A stretch of 64,000 nucleotides of DNA from CAZFLD01 sp964519835 (GTDB taxonomy: Bacteria > Spirochaetota > Spirochaetia > DSM-27196 > CAZFLD01), in contig CAZFLD010000013.1 of assembly GCA_964519835.1 (NCBI GenBank), forward strand, positions 1 to 64,000, given 5' to 3'. The notes beneath the pieces were generated by a model. That model ran no database searches. It saw only the letters and a list, made by a program, of their open reading frames with translations, and was not told the DNA's origin. The position numbers and the translations under genes are program-made. This document shows positions 1-7,897 of this stretch, in pieces. Numbering within the stretch: position 1 is the first letter of the stretch; every line of letters begins with the position of its first letter.

Positions 1-542
1 TCGCGGGCCTGCCCGACTCGCCCATGCGGCGCGCGCTCCAGGAGGTGGTCGCGGACGAAGACGTGCACCTGGCCTTCCACGTCGACTTCTTCCGGACCCA
101 GCTGACGGGGCCGGGGCGCCCGGGTGTTGTACAGGGGTACAAGAGCCTGTTTCTCCTCGATGACGACGGGCAGGTTCAGGGTACACACTCGGTATCGGCG
201 GGGCTGGACTACCCCGGCGTCGGGCCGGAGCTCGCGCACCTGGGCAAGACCGGCCGCGTAGAGTTCTCCACCGCTTCGGACGATGATGCGCTTGATGCGC
301 TCTGTTTTTTTGCTCGCACCGAGGGTGTTGTTTTTGCCCTGGAATCCGCGCACGCGGGCGCGGCCTGCTTGAACGAGGCGCGGGCCTTGGGACCCGGGAA
401 GTCCGTGGTCGTGAACATGTCCGGCCGTGGCGACAAGGACCTATTTATCAATGCTCCCCTGATCCAGCCGGATGCCTGGCGTAGATTCCTCCTCGACCAG
501 GCCGCGGCAATTCCCAAAACCTCCCCGGGAGGCGACTCGTGA
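1..542 (+). CDS. trpB: Tryptophan synthase beta chain, C-terminal part (5' end outside window)
   Basis: This is the PLP-dependent subunit that condenses indole with serine to give tryptophan. The reading frame is open from base 3, so the gene begins before the window; about 179 C-terminal residues are present. Family hallmarks are visible: the SAGLDYPGVGPE segment, the ALESAHA segment and the phosphate/PLP-associated SGRGDKD motif near the end. The frame reads through the left edge without a stop. Its TGA overlaps the GTG start of trpA by 3 bases (GTGA), the usual translational coupling that keeps the two subunits of the alpha2beta2 complex in balance. The assignment is secure; only the subtype (standard versus trpB2) cannot be judged without the N-terminus, although direct coupling to trpA favours the standard form. 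Confidence 0.96.
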   Translation, partial: AGLPDSPMRRALQEVVADEDVHLAFHVDFFRTQLTGPGRPGVVQGYKSLFLLDDDGQVQGTHSVSAGLDYPGVGPELAHLGKTGRVEFSTASDDDALDALCFFARTEGVVFALESAHAGAACLNEARALGPGKSVVVNMSGRGDKDLFINAPLIQPDAWRRFLLDQAAAIPKTSPGGDS

Positions 543-1336
543 GCACAGCGCCCAACGATACCAGGCAGACCGGCGTGCCCACGCTGATGGCACATCTTGT
601 GGCCCACTATCCTTCGGCGGAACTCTCAGCCGTGGTCGCCCGCGCTCTCGTGGAGGCCGGCGCGGATTTCCTCGAGGTCCAGTTCCCCTACACCGACCCC
701 ACCGCCGACGGCCCGCTTATCCAAGGAGCTTGTAGCACTGCTTTGAAAGGGGGGTTTACCGTCGGCGCGGGCTTTTCTTTTGTGTCGCGTTTGGTCGAGC
801 AACAGGGCGCAAAGATCTTCCTTATGTCCTACGCGGGCATGGTCTACGCCCGAGGCGTCGATGCGTTTACCGCGGCGGCGGCGGACGCCGGAGTAGTCGG
901 TCTGATTGTGCCCGATTTGCCGATCGACGCCGACGAGGGCATCGTAGAGGCCGCACGGCGTCACGGCATCGCCTACGTGCCGGTCGCAGTGCCTACAATG
1001 GCCCAAAAGCGTCTCGACCTTCTGGAGAGCATCGAGCCCTCGTACGTGTATGCGGCCCTGCGTCGGGGTATTACCGGCCAACAGACGGTAATTGGCCAGG
1101 AAAACATCGCCTTCCTCGATAGGCTCCGGCAGACGCGGGCCCACATCATGGCGGGGTTTGGCATCAGGACCGCCGCACAAATAGACGCCCTTGCCGCCCA
1201 TGTTGATACCGTGGTGGTGGGCTCCGCCATCGTCGAGGTGGTCGGGGCCGCCTCCGGAGACGCCGATAACGTTCAATCAGGCGTCCGCGCCTTGTTGCAG
1301 TCTCTGCGAAATCCGACTAATCTTCACGCGTCGTAA
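539..1336 (+). CDS. trpA: Tryptophan synthase alpha chain
   Basis: Cytosolic TIM-barrel lyase that splits indole-3-glycerol phosphate into indole and glyceraldehyde 3-phosphate and channels indole to TrpB. The protein has 265 residues, typical for the family. The catalytic Glu lies in DFLEVQFP (Glu46) and the catalytic Asp in PTADGP (Asp57), with the same spacing as Glu49 and Asp60 of the Salmonella enzyme. The mobile loop 6 region reads RRGITGQQ and the C-terminal phosphate site reads VVGSAIVE. Start is GTG inside the trpB stop (GTGA overlap). Thioredoxin follows after 10 bp, so all three are probably cotranscribed. A slightly unusual YTDPTADGP replaces the common FSDPxADGP. Confidence 0.96.
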   Translation: MSTAPNDTRQTGVPTLMAHLVAHYPSAELSAVVARALVEAGADFLEVQFPYTDPTADGPLIQGACSTALKGGFTVGAGFSFVSRLVEQQGAKIFLMSYAGMVYARGVDAFTAAAADAGVVGLIVPDLPIDADEGIVEAARRHGIAYVPVAVPTMAQKRLDLLESIEPSYVYAALRRGITGQQTVIGQENIAFLDRLRQTRAHIMAGFGIRTAAQIDALAAHVDTVVVGSAIVEVVGAASGDADNVQSGVRALLQSLRNPTNLHAS

Positions 1337-1346
1337 GGAGTGTTTG

Positions 1347-1670
1347 ATGGCAAAAGAAGTAACCGTGACCACCGACAACTTTGAGTCCGAGGTCATAAAA
1401 TCCGATGTTCCCGTGCTCGTCGATTTTTGGGCGGACTGGTGTATGCCCTGCAAGATGATTGCGCCCATCCTCGAGGAGATATCGGCCGAGTACGACGGCA
1501 AGGTCAAGATCGGAAAGCTCAACGTGGACGAACAGGCCGATATCGCGGCGGAGTACGGGATTGTCAGCATCCCAACCATCCTAGTCTTCCACCAAGGGGA
1601 GATGGTAAAGCAGCACGTTGGTGCCGCGCCGCGTCCGGCGATCGAAGGGCTTTTCAAAGACCTCGTGTAG
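1347..1670 (+). CDS. trxA: Thioredoxin
   Basis: Small cytosolic dithiol-disulfide oxidoreductase of 107 residues. The redox site is WCMPC (Cys32 and Cys35) rather than the usual WCGPC; the cis-proline is in the VSIPTI loop (Pro76). I chose ATG 1347 because it follows an AAGGAG-type ribosome site at about 1335-1340 and gives a normal thioredoxin N-terminus; the open frame further upstream is just readthrough inside trpA. It sits 10 bp after trpA, so it is probably expressed from the trp operon, an uncommon partner for trp genes. The Met between the cysteines probably shifts the redox potential. Function is secure; specific targets are unknown, though the ribonucleotide reductase and peroxiredoxin systems are usual clients. 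Confidence 0.95.
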   Translation: MAKEVTVTTDNFESEVIKSDVPVLVDFWADWCMPCKMIAPILEEISAEYDGKVKIGKLNVDEQADIAAEYGIVSIPTILVFHQGEMVKQHVGAAPRPAIEGLFKDLV

Positions 1671-1695
1671 TCCGTTTGCGCGGCGCGCGCTTGTT

Positions 1696-2745
1696 CTATG
1701 GCGCATAGCGCTCACGGCTGTTTGGTGATCCGGGGGTGGCGCCGCGGGTTGCCGTTGTGTACCAGTCAAGGGCGGTGTCGGAGTCGGCTCGATCCCGATC
1801 GCGATTGAGCGACCGAGTCGCCGTGCTGTTGTCGGACCACACCGCGTCCTCCGGAAACAGAAGCTCGCCGGCACCCAACCAAGCGTGGGCTGCACCGAGC
1901 TCGTCCACCTGCGCGAGCACCTTTCGGCTTCCAAATCCCCGGTAGTTCTCGTCAGACTCGCGAGTCCTGTTGCTGTAGATCACCGCATCTTGGACGGATC
2001 CCGACCTGCTTGTGTACACCGAGATCGCGCCGTTTGTGCCGGTTAACCCGTCACCGTCGGGTATCCAAAAATCTCGAGCGTCGTCGGAGGCGTTTTTTCC
2101 GGCCGACGCCGTTATGTCGTCAATCTCGTCAGCCTCTGCTTCGTCGCCCTCCGGCTTGTAGTGGAGGAGGATAAAGTCTCCCTCATTCACCTCGATGTCC
2201 GGAAACACAAACGACGAGTCATGGGTGGACTTTGTGCCCTCGTAGACCACCATGCCGCCGAGGCTTCCTCCTTCTGTGACAACAAGCTCGACAAGGTCGG
2301 GATTGTTCCCTGAGCCTTGAATGACCAGCTCGTTCAAAAGCAGGCGCGCCGGGTTGTCGTTGTGGCCGTGTAGGTCCACGATAAAGCGATTTGTGTTTCC
2401 GTGGTCGTCCTCTACCGCGCCCTCGAGTGAAAAAGGATCCCCTGGGCCCGGCGGATTGAGGAACCGGATCAGAAGGTCGCTCTCCTCCGAGAGTACCTCG
2501 GCTATAACCAAATCTTCGGATGCGCTAAACTCCTGATCCGCCGCGCGCACAACCTCGTCAAACCGTACGGCCACCAGGTCCTTTCCGAGCATATCGGCGC
2601 CCAGCAAGAGCGGCGGCTTGACGTCGGCCGGCAGCAGGTTCTCTTCGTACGGGAGCGGTACACACGATACACTCCCCGCCAGACACAGGGCAACCGCAAT
2701 GGCCAACCGCCGCCACACACCGATTCTGCGTACAAAAGTAATCAT
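1696..2745 (-). CDS. Predicted lipoprotein with lamin-tail-like domain
   Basis: The 349-residue product starts with a basic N-terminus and a hydrophobic stretch ending LAGSVSC (Cys28), a relaxed lipobox typical of spirochaetal lipoproteins, so it is likely anchored in an envelope membrane. The middle and C-terminal part (about residues 130-345) resembles lamin-tail (LTD) domains: a start like LLLNELVIQGSG, a beta-rich core, and an ending in which RSLNRDRD and GATPGSPN recall the conserved LTD tail. N-terminal to this (residues 40-125) is a beta-sandwich-like stretch. A strong GGAGG ribosome site precedes ATG 2745. It converges with thioredoxin, 25 bp apart. No enzymatic motif is present; a structural or binding role on the cell surface is an inference. 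Confidence 0.75.
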   Translation of the reverse strand: MITFVRRIGVWRRLAIAVALCLAGSVSCVPLPYEENLLPADVKPPLLLGADMLGKDLVAVRFDEVVRAADQEFSASEDLVIAEVLSEESDLLIRFLNPPGPGDPFSLEGAVEDDHGNTNRFIVDLHGHNDNPARLLLNELVIQGSGNNPDLVELVVTEGGSLGGMVVYEGTKSTHDSSFVFPDIEVNEGDFILLHYKPEGDEAEADEIDDITASAGKNASDDARDFWIPDGDGLTGTNGAISVYTSRSGSVQDAVIYSNRTRESDENYRGFGSRKVLAQVDELGAAHAWLGAGELLFPEDAVWSDNSTATRSLNRDRDRADSDTALDWYTTATRGATPGSPNSRERYAP

Positions 2746-2814
2746 TACGCTTCCTCCTCACCCTGCCATACCGTCACAACGGGCGTGTTGCTTTAATCTG
2801 GCATCCTCTTCAGC

Positions 2815-2820
2815 TATAAT
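2815..2820 (+). promoter_or_regulatory. -10 box of the Crp-family gene
   Basis: A perfect TATAAT lies 30 bp before the start of the Crp-type gene. At 17 bp spacing the -35 position reads TTTAAT (2792-2797), a weak match. Orientation, spacing and the intergenic position support a sigma70 promoter. Confidence 0.5.
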
Positions 2821-2849
2821 CTCCGGAAAAATCATGTGCGGAGGGCCAT

Positions 2850-3473
2850 ATGGCGGCAAACCCGCTTTTTGAGAAGTACGGTCAAACAATCGAGCCGGGC
2901 AGAACGATTTTCCGGGAAGGGGAGCCAGGAGAATCGATGTACATCATCCAGGACGGAACGGTTCGAATCACAAAGGCGATGGACAACAAAGAACATGTCC
3001 TTGCCGAGCTGAGCCGCGGGGACTTTTTTGGAGAGATGGCGCTGGTAACTCGGGTCGAGCGAACTGCTTCGGCGTCTTCCGTAGACCGGGTTCAGGTCTT
3101 GGCATTTGATCGCGCCGGCTTTACGAGCATGATCGAAAAGAACGCAAAGATCGCTCTCAACATCATCGATAAGCTGTGCCGCAGGCTCCAACACGCGAAT
3201 TCACAAATCCAGTTCTTGGTACGTCGCAACGAGCGGAGCCTCATCGCGCTCAACCTTCACTATAGATTTATCGAAAAGGAAGGAGAGCCGGTGTTAACGC
3301 TTGATCGTGCCGCCGAGGAGATATCCCTGAACCTGGAAATCCCGATGACTTCCGTGAAAGAAGCCATTTCCGCGTTGGCGGAATCAGGAGCCGTTACGAT
3401 TGACGGTAATGCGATACGTTTGAAAAGCAAGAGCCTGCTGGTTCAAATGGCCGACGAGGTACGTGCTCGATAG
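2850..3473 (+). CDS. Crp/Fnr-family cyclic nucleotide-binding protein
   Basis: A 207-residue protein. Residues about 15-115 form a cNMP-binding beta-roll with the expected glycines (IFREGEPGESMYII, FFGEMALV). The FFGEMAL phosphate-binding cassette keeps the Glu but is followed by VTRVERTASA, in which the Arg used for phosphate binding is retained. A long helix follows (IALNIIDKLCRRLQ). The C-terminal part (about 130-205) has a winged-helix pattern with a conserved-looking LTLDRAAEEIS segment. ATG 2850 has GGAGGG 5 bp upstream. A glmS gene follows 43 bp later. It is probably a transcription regulator responding to a nucleotide or other small ligand; the DNA-binding half is divergent, so the possibility that it is a non-DNA-binding sensor remains. 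Confidence 0.85.
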   Translation: MAANPLFEKYGQTIEPGRTIFREGEPGESMYIIQDGTVRITKAMDNKEHVLAELSRGDFFGEMALVTRVERTASASSVDRVQVLAFDRAGFTSMIEKNAKIALNIIDKLCRRLQHANSQIQFLVRRNERSLIALNLHYRFIEKEGEPVLTLDRAAEEISLNLEIPMTSVKEAISALAESGAVTIDGNAIRLKSKSLLVQMADEVRAR

Positions 3474-3515
3474 CACGTGAGTGGCCGCAAACATCCTGCC
3501 TAGAGAGGTCTGTTT

Positions 3516-5339
3516 ATGTGTGGAATTATCGGGTACTGCGGTCCCAAGCCGGCTGCTCCTATCCTGGTCGAGGGACTGCGCCGCCTCGAGTATCGCGGTT
3601 ACGACTCTGCGGGCATCTGCACAATCGAGGGAGATACCCTCGCAATCCATAAGAAAAAAGGCAAGATCGTCGAGCTCAAGCAGAGTATGCCGACGGGTCT
3701 GTTGGGCATAACGGGGATCGGCCACACGCGATGGGCGACGCATGGCGAGGTCAACGATGTTAACGCCCACCCGCATCAGAGTACGGACGGCTCCGTTGCC
3801 ATTGCTCACAACGGTATTATCGAAAACTACCCGGGAATCCGGGAGAAGCTCGAGGACGAGGGTGTCGCTTTTAACACCGAAACCGACAGCGAAGTCATCG
3901 CCCATCTTATTGCGAGTCTCTATGACGGAGACCTCGAGCGTGCGGTGAAGCAGGCGGTGCAGCTCCTGAAAGGAACCTACGGGATTGTTGCCGTTCACCG
4001 GAACGAGCCCGGAGTTATCGTTGGCGCGCGCAATGGGTCGCCCTTAGTGCTGGGGATCGGTACAAACGAGATGTTCTTAGCCTCGGACGTAACCGCCGTT
4101 GTTGCCCATACCAAGCAAGTCGTGTACATCGAAGACGGCGAGGTGGTAAGGCTTACCGCGGACGAATATGCAACAAGCGATCTGCGGGACCGGCCTGTCG
4201 ACAAAAAAGTGGAGTTTATTAGCTGGGAGCTCGAGGAGATCGAGAAGGAAGGCTATGCCCACTTTATGGAGAAGGAAATCCTGGAGCAGCCCCTCTCCGT
4301 AAACCGCGCAATGCAGGGACGCCTGGACCGAGAGAACGCTACCGCCCACCTTGGTGGACTCAACATGTCCAACCGGGAGCTTCTCAACGTCGAGCGGATC
4401 AAGATAATTGCCGCCGGCACCTCGTACCACGCGGGCCTTCTGGCGTCCTACCTTATGGAAGGCGTGGCCCGGATTCCCTGCGTGGCCGAGCTGGCGTCCG
4501 AGCTCCGGTATCGGAACCCCATTGTAGAGCCAAATACCCTCTACTTCGCCGTCTCTCAGTCGGGTGAAACCGCGGACACCCTCTACGCCATGCGCGAGCT
4601 GCAGCGAAAGGGTGCCCGCGTTCTGGGCATCTGCAACGTTGTTGGCGCCACGATTCCCCGCGAGTCCGACGGCGGTGTCTATATACACTCGGGTCCCGAA
4701 ATCGCTGTGGCTTCCACAAAGGCCTTTACGAGTCAGCTTACGGCGTTCTACCTATTTGCCCTTTTGATGGCCCGGATGCGGGACATGTCGTTCGAGGAAG
4801 GCCTGTTCTTTATGGAGGCCCTGGCCCAGGTGCCGGATCATTTGGCGATCATTCTGGAAAGGAGAGGTGAGCTTGCCGCTCTGGCAAGAAAGTACGCGTA
4901 TGCACAGGATTTTTTGTTTCTCGGCCGCGGGCTGAACTACTCGGTTGCTCTGGAAGGCGCCCTGAAGCTCAAAGAGATCTCGTACATTCACGCGGAGGGT
5001 TATAGCGCGGCGGAAATCAAGCACGGGCCGATTGCCCTAATCAACGAGCAGACGCCGAGCCTGTTTATTGTCACCAACGACAAGCTCCGCGACAAAGTTG
5101 TTTCCAACATGAAGGAGGTAAAGGCCCGGCGAGGCAAGGTCATTGCGATCGGTGTCGAGGGCGACAACGAGATCGCCGACATTGCCGATGACAGCTTTCT
5201 TCTTCCAAACGCCCACGAGCTTATGTATCCGTTCTTGACGGTGGTTCCGTTGCAGCTTTTTGCGTACTACGTGGCCCTCGAGCTCGGGCGCAATGTCGAT
5301 CAGCCGAGGAACCTGGCAAAGAGTGTTACCGTCGAATAG
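3516..5339 (+). CDS. glmS: Glutamine-fructose-6-phosphate aminotransferase
   Basis: Cytosolic enzyme making glucosamine 6-phosphate from fructose 6-phosphate and glutamine, the first step to UDP-GlcNAc and hence peptidoglycan. The 607 residues match the family length. The N-terminal class II glutaminase domain begins MCGIIGYCG, so Cys2 becomes the N-terminal nucleophile after Met removal; IGHTRWATHG and AHNGIIENY are the glutamine-site loops. Two SIS domains follow (residues about 290-420 and 460-590), with SQSGETADT and AEGYSAAEIKHGPIAL phosphosugar-binding loops, and the protein ends KSVTVE, the standard C-terminus. A GAGAGG site precedes the ATG. There is no room upstream for a glmS ribozyme (43 bp gap), so control by that route is excluded. 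Confidence 0.98.
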   Translation: MCGIIGYCGPKPAAPILVEGLRRLEYRGYDSAGICTIEGDTLAIHKKKGKIVELKQSMPTGLLGITGIGHTRWATHGEVNDVNAHPHQSTDGSVAIAHNGIIENYPGIREKLEDEGVAFNTETDSEVIAHLIASLYDGDLERAVKQAVQLLKGTYGIVAVHRNEPGVIVGARNGSPLVLGIGTNEMFLASDVTAVVAHTKQVVYIEDGEVVRLTADEYATSDLRDRPVDKKVEFISWELEEIEKEGYAHFMEKEILEQPLSVNRAMQGRLDRENATAHLGGLNMSNRELLNVERIKIIAAGTSYHAGLLASYLMEGVARIPCVAELASELRYRNPIVEPNTLYFAVSQSGETADTLYAMRELQRKGARVLGICNVVGATIPRESDGGVYIHSGPEIAVASTKAFTSQLTAFYLFALLMARMRDMSFEEGLFFMEALAQVPDHLAIILERRGELAALARKYAYAQDFLFLGRGLNYSVALEGALKLKEISYIHAEGYSAAEIKHGPIALINEQTPSLFIVTNDKLRDKVVSNMKEVKARRGKVIAIGVEGDNEIADIADDSFLLPNAHELMYPFLTVVPLQLFAYYVALELGRNVDQPRNLAKSVTVE

Positions 5340-5805
5340 TCGACGCATTGTCGTCCTTGGTACATGCCTCCTTTTTCTCGCCGCCGGGGGTGCTGCGGCT
5401 CAAACGCCGGAAAGCGCCGGCCGGGGGCGTGTCTTGGTAGAAGGTCCTACCGCTGGGCGCGGTCTCGACTTTCTCGGTCCCAACATCATTCCGTATCTTA
5501 TGGCCTCCTACTACGACTACGAGCAAGAGCGCGGCGTCGACATCCATTTTGTGGATCGAGACATCGCGCTTCCCGACAGGGCGGAACCGGACTTCTGCGG
5601 CCCATACGCCGTGAGTTTACTCGAGGCCGGGGATCTGGATATCCGCGCTTTTGCGAGCATCGAGGGATGGCTTGTCTTTTTCCTTTTCCCGGTGCCTTAC
5701 ACGGACCCGTGCCGTTTTGTCGAGGACTTTCTGGAGCTCTTTATTTTTTTCCGGGGGGCGCTGGATGATGAGGCCCCGTTTCCGGCCGCCCTTGAGTTGC
5801 AATAA
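5323..5805 (+). CDS. Hypothetical secreted protein
   Basis: I do not recognise this family. Starting from GTG 5323, which overlaps the end of glmS by 17 bp, the product has 160 residues: a basic start, a hydrophobic core (IVVLGTCLLFLAAGG) and an AAA-Q cleavage-like site, so it should be exported. The mature part is acidic and rich in Phe and Tyr, with two cysteines (DFCGPYAV and TDPCRFVE) that could form a disulfide, and a strongly hydrophobic stretch near residues 115-150 (GWLVFFLFPVPY, FLELFIFF). The next gene, a secreted VWA protein, follows 22 bp later in the same direction, suggesting a shared envelope role. The start codon is tentative. Confidence 0.6.
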   Translation: MLPSNSRRIVVLGTCLLFLAAGGAAAQTPESAGRGRVLVEGPTAGRGLDFLGPNIIPYLMASYYDYEQERGVDIHFVDRDIALPDRAEPDFCGPYAVSLLEAGDLDIRAFASIEGWLVFFLFPVPYTDPCRFVEDFLELFIFFRGALDDEAPFPAALELQ

Positions 5806-5826
5806 ACTGCTGCCGATAAACTAGCC

Positions 5827-7026
5827 GTGATGGCGAGTCGGCGTTTACTTCCTATTTTGATGGTATTGGTTGCAGGCGCGAGCTATGCCCAGGACCTGAG
5901 CCTTAGCGCGGCTGACCTTCGTATGGAGAACTCAACCGAGGGCGGCTACTATCTCTTCGTGCGGCAAAAGCCCGGGGTTAGCTCTGTTCTGCTAACGGAA
6001 TCCACCGAGGATCCCGAGCGCGAAGTAGCCACCTACGCCCTTCGTAATCCGGAGTACCACAGGGAGAACGGCGACGAGCTGCGTATGCTCGACGGCGAGT
6101 TTCTCGAGTCCGAAGGCCTTTACTCGCTTATCGACTCCACGCCCGTTCCCGACGACGATTTTGGCTCCGCGTTTAAGATCTTTGTGCCCTACATGGTTGA
6201 GTACGGCTATCAGTGGTCACGCCGGGGCGAAATAATGGTGCTCGACGGCACCTACCTCTCTATTCGCACATTTACCGAGCCCTATGCCGACTACCGTGGC
6301 ACATTCCAGGACAATCCGTTTATCCTCCGTGTAACCCAGGCCGCCCCCGAACCCGAACCCGAGCCGGAACCTGTCGTGGAGGAATCCGAGCCCGAGCCGG
6401 TTGTTGAAGAGCCGGAACCCGAACCGATCGCGTCGCGTCCCGCCGAAGGCCGGAACTACATGCCGGACACTGTAGAGAACTTCACGTCAATAGCCGACGA
6501 AGGGGGTGGCGAGGTTGTCTTCTCCGAAGGGCAAGACGACATAGTAGATCAGATCAGCCAGATTCTGGACCGTAAGACCGGCCGAAGTCTGGACCTGGTA
6601 CTCGCCCTCGATACAACCAAGAGCATGGAAGACGATCTCCCCTTTATCCAGGAGCGCTTGGTGCCGCTCCTTCGGGAAAAGACCGGCCGCTACGAACGGC
6701 TCCGGGTGGGAGTTGTGTACTATCGTGATTATCTCGAGGCGTACCTAAACCGAATTGTCGAATTCCAGGACAACCTCGACTTTCTGCAAGAAGCAGTGGA
6801 TTCAATACGGGTGGATGGCGGCCGCGACCTGCCGGAAGCGGTATACGAGGCACTGTACGCGGGACTTCAGAGCTTCCCGTGGGAGGCGGACGTCAAGGCA
6901 ATTGTGCTTATCGGCGACGCACCACCGCACCCGAGACCAAGGGGCGACGTTACCTCAGAGATGGTTTATTCGCTGGCGCGGGAGAAGGGCGTGGACATCA
7001 ACGCGATTATCCTTCCTCACGAGTAG
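5827..7026 (+). CDS. Secreted von Willebrand factor A domain protein with Glu-Pro linker
   Basis: The product (399 residues from GTG 5827, 398 from ATG 5830) has a signal peptide ending GASYAQ, a beta-rich N-terminal region (about 25-170), a Glu/Pro repeat linker (about 175-205, EPEPEP and PVVEE units) and a C-terminal VWA domain (about 255-398). The metal-ion-dependent adhesion site reads LALDTTKS, i.e. DxTxS instead of the common DxSxS, and a later IGDAPPH segment supplies the second Asp of the site. No transmembrane anchor is seen, so the protein is probably periplasmic or surface bound, and may bind other proteins through the VWA domain. It converges with and overlaps the TPR lipoprotein gene by 20 bp. 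Confidence 0.82.
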   Translation: MMASRRLLPILMVLVAGASYAQDLSLSAADLRMENSTEGGYYLFVRQKPGVSSVLLTESTEDPEREVATYALRNPEYHRENGDELRMLDGEFLESEGLYSLIDSTPVPDDDFGSAFKIFVPYMVEYGYQWSRRGEIMVLDGTYLSIRTFTEPYADYRGTFQDNPFILRVTQAAPEPEPEPEPVVEESEPEPVVEEPEPEPIASRPAEGRNYMPDTVENFTSIADEGGGEVVFSEGQDDIVDQISQILDRKTGRSLDLVLALDTTKSMEDDLPFIQERLVPLLREKTGRYERLRVGVVYYRDYLEAYLNRIVEFQDNLDFLQEAVDSIRVDGGRDLPEAVYEALYAGLQSFPWEADVKAIVLIGDAPPHPRPRGDVTSEMVYSLAREKGVDINAIILPHE

Positions 7027-7411
7027 CTTCTCCCTCGATCTCGGCCAACAGTTTTTCGGACAAAATTTTCGGCCAGTCAGGTATCTGTGGACCCACACCT
7101 TCGTCGTACCGCTCGAGTACGGAACGAAAACCCTGGGCCGCTTCATCGAGCAGTCCCCGCTTGTATGCAATAAACGCAATCTCATACTCGGCCGCCACCA
7201 CGGTTTCCGTATCTTGTGGGAACCGCTCGATTGCGGCCTCGTAATACGCAAGGGCCGTGTCCCAGTCGCGGACTTCGACCGCCTCCTGGGCCTGCTGGAA
7301 ATACTCCGGCTGTGTAAGTGTGTCCGGAATGTCCTCCGGGGTGGTTGTACATCCGCCAAACAGGGCTATGATCGCTAAAACGATAGATGGGGCTAGGAGT
7401 GTTTGTTTCAT
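7007..7411 (-). CDS. Small TPR-type lipoprotein
   Basis: A 134-residue lipoprotein: the N-terminus (MKQTLLAPSIVLAIIALFGGC) ends in a lipobox-like FGGC with Cys21. Residues about 38-110 form two or more tetratricopeptide-type helical pairs (YFQQAQEAVEVRDWDTALAYY; AAIERFP; YEIAFIAYKRGLLDEAAQGF), resembling YfiO/YbgF-like envelope TPR proteins but much shorter. It overlaps the 3' end of the convergent VWA gene by 20 bp, so the two transcripts are antisense at their ends. Probable role is protein-protein interaction in the periplasm; partners are not visible from the sequence. Confidence 0.78.
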   Translation of the reverse strand: MKQTLLAPSIVLAIIALFGGCTTTPEDIPDTLTQPEYFQQAQEAVEVRDWDTALAYYEAAIERFPQDTETVVAAEYEIAFIAYKRGLLDEAAQGFRSVLERYDEGVGPQIPDWPKILSEKLLAEIEGEATREEG

Positions 7412-7432
7412 TAGTAGAAAGTATAGCGCAGA

Positions 7433-7804
7433 CTAGGCTATTCCGTCGTCCAAGTACCGACCGTATGCCTCATCCTTGATGGGGAGTGTCTTTCGCAGCT
7501 CGCGAATAAACTCAATCGGCTCTCCCATCGGCACATAGTCTTCGCACCCGTCAACACTACGACGGGTGACCGTAAAGTACTTGTAAATCTTTTCGTCCCC
7601 CAGTTTTTTCTTCCAGCGGCCGGCTGCACAGCGCACTCTCAAGTAGTGCCTCCCGTCGCCGGACTCGTAAGGCACGACCTTGCAGTGAAAGCAATTGGCG
7701 CAAAAAATGCGCTCTGTCACCGAAAGAATCTCAGACTCCTCCGGCGTCTCGCCTGGATTAGAAAGGTCCATCTCGGCCTCTTTTTTGTGACTAATTCCAA
7801 TCAT
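7433..7804 (-). CDS. Hypothetical cysteine-rich small protein
   Basis: No family recognised with certainty. The 123-residue product (or 112 residues from the internal ATG at 7771, which has a GAGG site 5 bp upstream) contains CANCFHC followed 20 residues later by RCAAG and later by DGCEDY, i.e. five cysteines that could hold a zinc ion or an iron-sulfur cluster. The region between is basic (GRWKKKLGD) and the C-terminus is charged and helical. There is no signal peptide, so it is cytosolic. It lies just upstream, on the same strand, of the TPR lipoprotein gene. A small metal-binding or nucleic-acid-binding protein is the best guess only. Confidence 0.6.
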   Translation of the reverse strand: MIGISHKKEAEMDLSNPGETPEESEILSVTERIFCANCFHCKVVPYESGDGRHYLRVRCAAGRWKKKLGDEKIYKYFTVTRRSVDGCEDYVPMGEPIEFIRELRKTLPIKDEAYGRYLDDGIA

Positions 7805-7897
7805 ACACCCCCGAATTCCCGCAGGTCAAGGTACCGCGACACCTTGCGCGTGAGCGCTTCCTCCCTTAGAATCGCCTGCAATGTTGAGTAAAACACC

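Noticed and set aside
2821..2843. CTCCG/CGGAG stem that would mask the ribosome site of the Crp-type gene
   Set aside because: The left arm lies upstream of the transcription start predicted from TATAAT at 2815-2820, so it would not be in the mRNA.
3474..3515. Possible glmS ribozyme upstream of glmS
   Set aside because: The gap is only about 43 bp, far too short for the ribozyme fold.
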